Assembly: GCA_900313355.1 (NCBI GenBank)
Contig: OMQZ01000007.1
Location: 1 to 22,623, forward strand
Origin: an uncultured Rhodospirillaceae bacterium
Lineage (GTDB): Bacteria > Pseudomonadota > Alphaproteobacteria > RF32 > CAG-239
Direction: 5' to 3'
DNA length: 22,623 nt
Part shown: in pieces, positions 1 to 6,335 of the stretch
Layout: every line of letters begins with the position of its first letter
How positions within the stretch are numbered: position 1 is the first letter of the stretch
Notes under the pieces: generated by a model
What the model was told of the DNA's origin: nothing
Database searches by the model: none
The model's input: only the letters and a program-made list of their open reading frames with translations
Position numbers and translations under genes: made by a program

Positions 1-1
1 T

Positions 2-703
2 ATGCTCAATATGATGAGAAGGTTTGGCAAATATAATTCATCAAAGCTTGTCATTACGGAAATGTATTTTACCGAGCGTGTTCTTGCGGATTTGAAAAAA
101 ACCAAGATGTACAAGAAAGAGTTTAAGCTTGGCCAGCCAATACCGCAAGATTTTATTAATTCACTTATTGATGATAACAAAGGGGATTTGATTGCGGCTC
201 GTGATGAAAAAGGAAGGAAGTTGAACGGGGCTGATTTTCCGTCATTTGAGGTACATCATAAATATGCGGTCAGTGATGCAGGCGATTTAAACAGTGTTGC
301 ATATGTTAATTATAAAAGTAATTTATGTTTGGTCATATCTGATATTCATAGTTTGTTTATTCACAGGTGTGACAAAGCAAAGCAACGCGGCGATACGAAG
401 AGTTATTCCAAAAGGCTTGAATTTATTGATCCGAATGCGGTCTTTGTTATCGGTTTTAAGCCAAGTGAGCGTTTGTCGTATGACTTTAACAAAGCAAAAC
501 GAACAAAACGTCAGGTTATGGATGATAGGCATATAGTTAATTATGCCGAATGTATGAAGCAACTCAAGCGTAACCAAAGTGCTTATGATAAAGTACAAAA
601 CAAAGAAGTTTTTGATGTGGATGAAATTATTCAACGCTATAAGAGCCGCCGCAAAGTCAATAAACAGCGCAAAATGTTTTTAAAGAAAGTCAATACGAGA
701 TGA
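2..703 (+). CDS. HNH-like nuclease, probable toxin or toxin C-terminus (may be 5' partial)
   Basis: The frame is open from the window edge, so the real start may lie upstream. Seen: 233 residues, basic at the C-terminus, with an HNH-like spacing of H85-H86-K, N107-L, H116 and H121; the N-L-C-L-V stretch before the last histidines is typical of the beta-beta-alpha metal nuclease fold. No CxxC zinc pairs are present. The stop codon overlaps the start of the next gene by 4 bases (ATGA), so the two are translated together. Family knowledge: SUKH proteins are common immunity partners of HNH-type nuclease toxins, so a toxin role is inferred from the neighbour plus the motif. It could instead be the C-terminal toxin domain of a larger secreted polymorphic toxin, or a plain HNH endonuclease. 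I am fairly sure it is coding and less sure of the function. Confidence 0.6.
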   Translation: MLNMMRRFGKYNSSKLVITEMYFTERVLADLKKTKMYKKEFKLGQPIPQDFINSLIDDNKGDLIAARDEKGRKLNGADFPSFEVHHKYAVSDAGDLNSVAYVNYKSNLCLVISDIHSLFIHRCDKAKQRGDTKSYSKRLEFIDPNAVFVIGFKPSERLSYDFNKAKRTKRQVMDDRHIVNYAECMKQLKRNQSAYDKVQNKEVFDVDEIIQRYKSRRKVNKQRKMFLKKVNTR

Positions 704-1107
704 TGAACTTTATTCAAACATTGAAAGAAAACGGATATAAAGTGCAAGAGACACGTTTTGCACAAAAAGATGTGATTGAGACACAAAAAGAGCTTGTGAA
801 ACAAGGGTATCCCTTTTTGCCGCTTGAGTTTATAAGCTTTTTGAAAAGTTATAACGGACTTAGAGGCGAAGACAGTGCTATTTTAGGTGTTTTACCAAAG
901 GATAAAGGGCTTGATATTGTGACTTTTAACGAAATTCACAACGGTTCGAAAGATATGGTTATTTTGGGCTATGATGATTTTTGTTTTTTTGTTTATGATG
1001 AATTTCAAAAAGATTATCTGTTGGTTGACAGAGAAACGGGTGATGAGTTAGAGAGTTTTTCGGCTGAAGGATTGCCCGAAGGTCTGAGTTCGATTTTGCA
1101 TTATTGA
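700..1107 (+). CDS. SMI1/KNR4 (SUKH) family protein, probable immunity protein
   Basis: A 135-residue acidic protein with SUKH-fold features: a leucine- and proline-containing helix near residues 36-52 (LPLEFISFLKSYNGL), the 'NG' turn that follows it, and a hydrophobic strand with an aromatic and glycine-rich segment near residues 86-98. Two adjacent ATG codons (700 and 703) could start it; the first overlaps the preceding stop, which indicates translational coupling. Family knowledge: SUKH proteins neutralise diverse nuclease toxins by direct binding in the cytoplasm. Inference: this one protects against the HNH-like protein encoded immediately upstream. It lies only 9 bases before tsaC, so it may share that transcript. 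SUKH proteins also have non-immunity roles, so the pairing is likely but not proven. Confidence 0.65.
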   Translation: MMNFIQTLKENGYKVQETRFAQKDVIETQKELVKQGYPFLPLEFISFLKSYNGLRGEDSAILGVLPKDKGLDIVTFNEIHNGSKDMVILGYDDFCFFVYDEFQKDYLLVDRETGDELESFSAEGLPEGLSSILHY

Positions 1108-1116
1108 TGAAAAAAG

Positions 1117-2073
1117 ATGAGTAATATTTTTGATATAACTGATGAGAATATTTCAAACGCTGCCGATGTAATTAAAACCGGTGGTTTGGTAGCTTTTCCA
1201 ACCGAAACGGTTTATGGCTTGGGGGCAAATGTTTATAATCCTAAAGCGGTGGCAAATATTTATGCGGCCAAAGGCAGGCCTTCGTTTAATCCGCTGATTT
1301 CGCATATTGCGGAGATTGATTTTTTGAAAAGTTATGCAAAGACCGATGAACGTGTTCTTTCTCTTGCAAAGCATTTTTGGCCGGGGCCTTTGACTTTTGT
1401 TTTAAACAGGATTGATGAAAATCCGGCTCTTGATTTAGCTTGTGCGGGTTTAAGAACAGTTACGGTTAGAATGCCAAATCATCCGGTTGCTCTGGAGCTT
1501 ATTAAAAAAAGCGGCGTGCCGATTGTGGCGCCGTCGGCAAATAAATCACAAACCATATCACCGACAACGGCACGTCATGTGTATGAGAGTTTGGGTGAAA
1601 AAGTTGATATGATTTTAGACGGTGGACAATGCAAGGTTGGTGTTGAATCAACTATTATTGATTTGACAGGCGGAGATGTTGTGTTGCTTCGCGCAGGTGG
1701 AATTGCTTTGGAAGATTTGGAATCATTTTTAGGCGTTAAAATTTTAATTTCACACGGCAATCCTGATTTGCCCTCATCTCCGGGACAGCTTTTGAAGCAT
1801 TATGCACCGGCGCATGATTTTAGAATCAATGCGACAAAACGAGAAGGTGATGAATTTTTTATTGGCTTTGGAGATATAAAAGATTGTGATTTGAATTTAA
1901 GCCCAAGTGGTGATTTATGCGAAGCTGCAGCCAATCTTTTTTCTTATATGCGAATGGCTGATGAAGACGGGCGCAATATTGCGATGTCACCAATTCCCGA
2001 TAAGGGGTTGGGGTTGGCGATTAATGATCGTATTCGTCGTGCGGCATATAAAAAAAATGCGTATAATGGCTAA
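1117..2073 (+). CDS. tsaC: L-threonylcarbamoyladenylate synthase, Sua5 type
   Basis: Makes threonylcarbamoyl-AMP from threonine, bicarbonate and ATP, the first step of t6A modification at position 37 of ANN-decoding tRNAs, in the cytoplasm. Seen: a YrdC/Sua5 core with the PTETVYGLG motif at residues 28-36, the K-G-R-P nucleotide-binding segment near 52-55, a SANKS segment near residue 140, and the STIIDL and LLRAGGI strands. After about residue 220 comes a second domain containing SPGQLLKHYAP, which marks the long Sua5 form (318 residues) rather than the short TsaC/YrdC form of about 190. The start is ATG at 1117, 9 bases after the SUKH gene, with only a weak purine-rich ribosome site. tsaB, another gene of this pathway, lies elsewhere in the window. 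Confidence 0.93.
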   Translation: MSNIFDITDENISNAADVIKTGGLVAFPTETVYGLGANVYNPKAVANIYAAKGRPSFNPLISHIAEIDFLKSYAKTDERVLSLAKHFWPGPLTFVLNRIDENPALDLACAGLRTVTVRMPNHPVALELIKKSGVPIVAPSANKSQTISPTTARHVYESLGEKVDMILDGGQCKVGVESTIIDLTGGDVVLLRAGGIALEDLESFLGVKILISHGNPDLPSSPGQLLKHYAPAHDFRINATKREGDEFFIGFGDIKDCDLNLSPSGDLCEAAANLFSYMRMADEDGRNIAMSPIPDKGLGLAINDRIRRAAYKKNAYNG

Positions 2074-2174
2074 CTGATACAGCCGCCTTTCTTCGAGCTC
2101 GGTCATGTACGCTCATATACACTAAAATTTTTCAATTGGTTATAAAGAAATTATCCCCTATAAAAAAAATGCTC

Positions 2175-2203
2175 TTTACAATGAAAAATATTGTGCATAT
2201 TCT
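2175..2203 (+). promoter_or_regulatory. Candidate sigma70-type promoter for hfq-hflX
   Basis: TTTACA at 2175-2180, a 17-base spacer, and TATTCT at 2198-2203, about 37 bases before the chosen hfq start. The rest of the 149-base gap after tsaC shows no clear terminator. Confidence 0.5.
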
Positions 2204-2240
2204 GATAAGGTCATTAAAATAAATGAAAAGGAATAAGACA

Positions 2241-2459
2241 ATGACCAAAAATGCTCAGGAAGATTTTTTATCAGATATTAAAGAAAATAAAATTTCCGTG
2301 ACGGTTTTTTTAATCAACGGTGTTAAATTGCAAGGGGTTATTACTTTTTTTGATAATGATGCTTTGCTCTTAAGACGTGATGGACATACACAGCTTGTTT
2401 ATAAACATGCTGTTTCGACGATTATGCCTTCACAAGCTGTTGATGTAGCTGAAAATTAA
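2241..2459 (+). CDS. hfq: RNA chaperone Hfq
   Basis: A hexameric Sm-like protein that binds U-rich and ARN-containing RNA, helps sRNA-mRNA pairing and influences mRNA stability. Seen: Sm1 with [13 protein letters not shown] and Sm2 with [13 protein letters not shown], including the conserved Y-K-H-A segment, and an R-R-D-G turn in the middle. The protein is 72 residues with a very short C-terminal tail, as in many alphaproteobacteria. An in-frame ATG at 2223 would add six residues, but the AAAAGGA ribosome site (about 2226-2232) lies between the two ATGs and fits the 2241 start with good spacing. hflX follows after one base, the classical hfq-hflX pairing. Confidence 0.95.
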   Translation: MTKNAQEDFLSDIKENKISVTVFLINGVKLQGVITFFDNDALLLRRDGHTQLVYKHAVSTIMPSQAVDVAEN

Positions 2460-2460
2460 G

Positions 2461-3780
2461 TTGCTGGAAATAGAGCAAAATAAGCCTACTAACACGATTG
2501 TTGTTTGCCCAGTTCATATGGGCGATGAGAGGTCTGTTTTACCCGATAGCCGATTAAACGAGGCTGTCGGGTTAACTGTTGCCATCAATTTAAATGTTGT
2601 TTATACAGAAACTGTTCGCTTAAAAGAAATCAAACCTGCAACTTATTTTTCAAAAGGGTTTGTAGAGAGGATGTTACCGATTATTGAGGAAAATGATGTA
2701 TTCTTGATGGTCGTTGACACTTCGCTTACGCCTATTCAGCAACGAAATTTAGAAAAAAGCTTAAAAATTAAAGTGATTGACCGCACAGCGCTGATTTTGG
2801 AAATTTTCGGAGAACGAGCCCAGACCAATGAAGGTAAGCTTCAAGTTGAGTTAGCGCATTTGACGTATCAACGTTCGCGTTTGGTCAGAAGTTGGACGCA
2901 CCTTGAGCGGCAACGCGGCGGTGCCGGTTTTTTAGGCGGGCCGGGGGAAAAACAAATTGAGCTAGATAAGCGCATTATTGATGATAAGATTGTAAAAATC
3001 AAAAAAGAACTTGAAAAGGTTAAGAATACGCGAGGCATTCAGCGCTCTAATCGAAAAAAAGTTCCGTATCCGATTGTGGCGTTGGTCGGTTACACAAATG
3101 CAGGAAAATCTTCTATTTTTAATTGTTTGACACAAGAAAACGTTATGGCAGAAGATATGCTTTTTGCAACATTGGATCCGGTTTTGCGAAAAATAAAGCT
3201 GAATTCAGGAAAAGAAGTTATTGTTTCAGATACGGTCGGTTTTATTTCTAATTTACCACATGAACTTGTGATGGCTTTTCGCTCAACTTTGGAAGAGGTT
3301 TTGGAGGCTGATGTTATTGTTCATGTGCGAGATGTTTCAAATCCGGACAGCGAAGTTCAGCGTAAAGATGTTTTAGATGTTTTACATCGTTTGGGCTTAA
3401 AAAATATCGAGCATGAAAATAATTATATTGAGGTTTTAAATAAAATTGATTTGTTGTCAGATGATGAAAAAAACATCTTAGAAAAAAGAGTTTCTCATCA
3501 AAAGAAAAGTTTGATTTTATTGTCAGCAGTTACGGGACAAGGCAAGCCGGAATTGCTTGATTTGATAGATAAAAAACTTTCGCAAAATTATATCGAATTT
3601 CAAGTAAAGCTTCCGATTTATGAAGGAAAATTCTTGAGTTTGATTTATGAATATGCGCAGGTTTTGAATGTTGAGGAACTTGAAGAGAGTATGATTATTT
3701 CGGGCAAAGCAGAGGCATCGCATCTCAAAAAATTAGAGCGTTTGATGCCTGATTATTTCCATTCAATCCAAAAATTGTAG
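2461..3780 (+). CDS. hflX: GTPase HflX
   Basis: A ribosome-associated GTPase of the TRAFAC class that splits stalled or stress-arrested ribosomes by binding the 50S subunit. Seen: the N-terminal HflX domain with the glycine-rich loop GGAGFLGGPGEKQIE near residues 153-167, then a G domain with G1 GYTNAGKS at 210-217, ATLDP near 236-240, G3 DTVGF at 257-261 and G4 NKID at 327-330. The length of 439 is normal. The start is a TTG one base after the hfq stop. The next ATG (2518) would remove the first strand, IVVCPV, which the family normally has, so TTG is preferred. The weak start and tight spacing suggest translation coupled to hfq. No convincing intrinsic terminator is seen in the 72 bases that follow. 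Confidence 0.93.
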   Translation: MLEIEQNKPTNTIVVCPVHMGDERSVLPDSRLNEAVGLTVAINLNVVYTETVRLKEIKPATYFSKGFVERMLPIIEENDVFLMVVDTSLTPIQQRNLEKSLKIKVIDRTALILEIFGERAQTNEGKLQVELAHLTYQRSRLVRSWTHLERQRGGAGFLGGPGEKQIELDKRIIDDKIVKIKKELEKVKNTRGIQRSNRKKVPYPIVALVGYTNAGKSSIFNCLTQENVMAEDMLFATLDPVLRKIKLNSGKEVIVSDTVGFISNLPHELVMAFRSTLEEVLEADVIVHVRDVSNPDSEVQRKDVLDVLHRLGLKNIEHENNYIEVLNKIDLLSDDEKNILEKRVSHQKKSLILLSAVTGQGKPELLDLIDKKLSQNYIEFQVKLPIYEGKFLSLIYEYAQVLNVEELEESMIISGKAEASHLKKLERLMPDYFHSIQKL

Positions 3781-3852
3781 GTCTTTTCTTCTCGTATTTT
3801 ATAACTACATTTTTCTAAAAGAATTGTAAAAGAGAAAACTTTATGTGTTTAA

Positions 3853-5079
3853 TTATCTTTTATTTTCGGCGTGATAGTCAATATGGCAATCCGTGCAAAG
3901 CATGACGCAATTTTCAATTGTTGTTTCGCCACCGTCAGCAAAAGCAATTTTATGATGCCCTTGTAAATCTTTTAAAGCAAAAGGTTTGTGACATCTTGCG
4001 CACTTTTTGCCTTGATTTTCGTAGGCTTGTTTTTGTTGATGGTCAGAAAAAGCGCGGTGCCAAATAAGTGTTCTGTCACCCGACAAACAATATTCATAAA
4101 ACCCTTTTTTCTTTAATCCGTCGGGGTCAACATCATACAAATCGTAAAGATATTTGAGCTTTTTTTCTATCTCGGCGGAATTGAAATTTTGATGATGATA
4201 TTTGTTATATAATATCCCCCAATCAATGCCTTTCATATCCGTGCGATAGTTCACAAACGTTTCTTTAACCCAACGGATAACATTTTTAAAATAGGTTATC
4301 AACTCATCGGCATTTTTATCAGACCTGTGCTTTCCCATATAATCTTTAATTTGAGGATATTCTGCCGAATCGGCATCAATACGCCATAAAAGCGCAAGTT
4401 CAAGCAATAATTGGCGGTTTGCTTTATCGCCTATTGATCCCATATCTCCCAAAACCTTGTCGGCGGAAAGGTTAAGCAAAGTTTTTTTATCGTCGTTATC
4501 ATAGTATGAAATATTGATTGCGGCATTGTTGCTTTTTTTAGAGAAAAATTCTTTTGCCGAAGTCAGCCATGTGCCCGTATAGTTTGCATTTAAAAGTTCT
4601 TGATTGGTCATTTGTTTGCCTGCAATGTTGATGGTATGGAACCAATCAAGCTTTTCATCATCGGTGCCGTCGCAAACATAAACCTGTAGTTTATAATTTA
4701 AAATTTGTTCTTTTTTTTCGGGTGATAAGCCTTCAAAAGTTTGGGTATGTTTGCCGTTAAAATCTATGGCAATCGGGTTTCCGAAACCATCATTATTCGT
4801 TAAAAATTGGCAAATTGAAATGATGCGTTGTTGACCGTCAATCACTTCATAAGTTCCGTCGGGGTTGATTGCCCAATACATACTGTTTAAGGGCATGTTG
4901 TTATAAACTGAAATCATAACGCGGTCACGGTCTTCAGGGTTATAAACAAATTCGCGCTGAAAGGCAGGGCGAACATTGAGTTTGCCGCTATAAGCCTTTA
5001 CACCGTTTTGACCTGCGTCGGCATAATCTTTGATTAAATCACGAATCGTAATGATAGGTTGTGATGTTTCCATTGTCAT
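3853..5079 (-). CDS. DUF262-HNH nuclease, probable restriction component
   Basis: A two-domain protein of 408 residues. Seen: an N-terminal DUF262 (ParB/GmrS-like) region with RPAFQREFVY near residues 37-46 and the DGQQR motif at 81-85; and a C-terminal zinc-type HNH domain with C360-x2-C363, H375-H376-K, N390 and C395-x2-C398-H, ending H403. Family knowledge: DUF262 proteins such as GmrSD and SspE use the DGQQR region for nucleotide binding or modification sensing, and the HNH domain cuts DNA. The gene starts one base after the stop of an EcoRI-family adenine methylase and has a GGAG ribosome site in the end of that gene. Inference: the pair is a restriction-modification-like defence unit. 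Whether it cuts unmethylated DNA or senses a modification cannot be read from the sequence. The gene converges on hflX. Confidence 0.87.
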   Translation of the reverse strand: MTMETSQPIITIRDLIKDYADAGQNGVKAYSGKLNVRPAFQREFVYNPEDRDRVMISVYNNMPLNSMYWAINPDGTYEVIDGQQRIISICQFLTNNDGFGNPIAIDFNGKHTQTFEGLSPEKKEQILNYKLQVYVCDGTDDEKLDWFHTINIAGKQMTNQELLNANYTGTWLTSAKEFFSKKSNNAAINISYYDNDDKKTLLNLSADKVLGDMGSIGDKANRQLLLELALLWRIDADSAEYPQIKDYMGKHRSDKNADELITYFKNVIRWVKETFVNYRTDMKGIDWGILYNKYHHQNFNSAEIEKKLKYLYDLYDVDPDGLKKKGFYEYCLSGDRTLIWHRAFSDHQQKQAYENQGKKCARCHKPFALKDLQGHHKIAFADGGETTIENCVMLCTDCHIDYHAENKR

Positions 5080-5080
5080 G

Positions 5081-6025
5081 TTATAATCTCCTCTTAATAA
5101 ATAGCCTTTTATATTTTTTAATATTGTTCACTGTTGCTTGCGCAACTCTTGTGCTTTCAATCCATAAACCGTTTGAAAATCCTTTTCCCTCACTTTCTGT
5201 TGCACCTATGATTTCAAATTGTTCTGGGTTATATTTATCCAGAAAAGTTATCGGAACCCCCATCACACCATCATAATCCATCGGGATGTCACTGACTTTA
5301 TCAACATTGATGGCGTCATAATTGTCATATTTGGGATACATATTCTCAAAACCGGTATATTTTTTACCTGTGTCTATGATTTCGTTTCTTCGGCTATTTT
5401 CTAAGTTTGTATACCAACTGACATAGCCAAAGTTTTGAACAGAACCATCAGGTTTTAAAAATTGTTTGACATGATTTAAGCCACACCAAAATTTATTATC
5501 TTTAATTAAAGGGAAAATCTCTTTATAAGTTCGACAATTATCGTTGCCGATAATTAAAAACTTTTTCTTATATTTTATCAGTTGCGCAACATATTCACGG
5601 AATAAAGGGAAAGGAGGATTGGTGATAACAATATCGGCTTGTTTTAATAGTTCCACACATTCTGAGCTTCTAAAATCGCCGTTGCTTTTCATTGGGATTT
5701 CGGCAACATCTTCCAAACAAATAATGCCGTCGCCTGTGTTATCTTTATCTAATATATACATAGAGGAATGCTCTTTGTCTTTTTCATAGTGTGTGGCAAT
5801 CACCTTCTTGATTTGAAAGGCTTCAAAGTTATCTGCCAAATATTTGATAAAATTTGATTTCGGTGTGCCTAAGCCGATGCCATTATGGTCATCACAGTTG
5901 CAATAAATCACTTTATTTTTGAAATATTTAGCGTAATTGACGAGCTCTTTTTTGATGTCTTCATAAAAAGTATAAAATTCAGCATTTTTTGCATCTTTTG
6001 ATCTTTTAAGGCTTTCATTTCCCAT
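5081..6025 (-). CDS. EcoRI-family DNA adenine-N6 methyltransferase
   Basis: Transfers methyl from S-adenosylmethionine to N6 of adenine in DNA, normally protecting the host from a partner nuclease. Seen (numbering from the chosen start): a first strand VIYCNCDD at about 39-46, and the catalytic motif NPPF at 136-139 followed by LFREYVAQL, a signature of the M.EcoRI family. The protein is 314 residues, close to M.EcoRI's size. The start is ATG at 6025 because GGAAGAAG lies just upstream; the frame stays open back to a GTG at 6142, but that extension runs through a terminator-containing leader. It forms an operon with the downstream DUF262-HNH gene. The target site cannot be inferred. The notable oddity is the intrinsic terminator ending 15 bases before the start codon. 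Confidence 0.88.
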   Translation of the reverse strand: MGNESLKRSKDAKNAEFYTFYEDIKKELVNYAKYFKNKVIYCNCDDHNGIGLGTPKSNFIKYLADNFEAFQIKKVIATHYEKDKEHSSMYILDKDNTGDGIICLEDVAEIPMKSNGDFRSSECVELLKQADIVITNPPFPLFREYVAQLIKYKKKFLIIGNDNCRTYKEIFPLIKDNKFWCGLNHVKQFLKPDGSVQNFGYVSWYTNLENSRRNEIIDTGKKYTGFENMYPKYDNYDAINVDKVSDIPMDYDGVMGVPITFLDKYNPEQFEIIGATESEGKGFSNGLWIESTRVAQATVNNIKKYKRLFIKRRL

Positions 6026-6040
6026 AGTTCTTCTTCCAAC

Positions 6041-6067
6041 AAAAAATCGCCTTGGTGTAAAAGGCGA
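6041..6067 (-). terminator. Intrinsic terminator inside the methylase leader (possible attenuator)
   Basis: A perfect 7-bp stem on the minus strand: TCGCCTT (minus, 6067-6061) pairs with AAGGCGA (6053-6047) across a 7-base loop, followed directly by six T (6046-6041). The methylase ATG is at 6025, so a transcript begun upstream would have to pass this signal. Confidence 0.75.
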
Positions 6068-6250
6068 CTGGAAGTAGTACCTACTCATTGGAAGCAGTGG
6101 GCTTATTGATTTAAAGGGAATAGTCCCATTAAACTTATTCACCTCCTTCCAGTCGTTCGACCGGAAGGGGTTTTACGCCAACAGGTGTTGGCAACCAATG
6201 ATGAGGGTACTAACCTCGGGGCAGACACCAACCTGCCTTAAACATAAGGT
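6041..6250 (-). ncRNA. Structured leader RNA upstream of the methylase, attenuator-like
   Basis: Between the ftsZ terminator and the methylase, the minus strand carries a chain of inverted repeats (plus-strand coordinates): CCTTA/TAAGG 6236-6249, GGCAG/CTGCC 6220-6237, GAGG/CCTC 6203-6217, GCCAAC/GTTGGC 6177-6192, a 10-11-bp hairpin 6145-6168, and the terminator 6047-6067. The segment at 6155-6146 (minus, CGACTGGAAG) pairs with CTTCCGGTCG on its 5' side (6167-6158, one G-T pair) or perfectly with CTTCCAGTCG at 6074-6065, which overlaps the terminator's 5' arm; the two pairings are mutually exclusive. GGAGG at 6146-6142 and an 8-codon frame (6129-6103, MGLFPLNQ) could form a leader peptide, but the spacing is long. 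It could be an attenuator or a separate terminated small RNA. I do not recognise a named RNA family, and no strong promoter is visible. Confidence 0.5.
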
Positions 6251-6298
6251 TAAACGATAATGGCTAAAATGCAAGATATTTTTAAGGGCGGTGAATAT

Positions 6299-6325
6299 AA
6301 AAAAAACACCGCGGTTTGCGGTGTT
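6299..6325 (-). terminator. Intrinsic terminator of ftsZ
   Basis: AACACCGC/GCGGTGTT, an 8-bp stem (6305-6312 with 6318-6325) with a 5-base loop. On the minus strand it ends in a run of T at 6306-6299, 11 bases after the ftsZ stop. It closes the cell-wall/division operon and separates it from the methylase leader. Confidence 0.88.
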
Positions 6326-6335
6326 CTTTGTGAGG

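Noticed and set aside
2074..2222. tRNA or small RNA in the gap after tsaC
   Set aside because: No cloverleaf or stable hairpin with T-run was found; the only supported element is the hfq promoter.
3781..3852. Possible terminator hairpin after hflX
   Set aside because: Only long-range TTTTCT/AGAAAA pairing is visible, with no compact stem and T-run.
6145..6168. Group II intron, CRISPR repeat or IscB-type guide RNA as explanation of the methylase leader
   Set aside because: There is no reverse transcriptase, no regularly spaced direct repeats and no IscB- or TnpB-like protein nearby; the nuclease here is DUF262-HNH. The inverted repeats fit a switch better.
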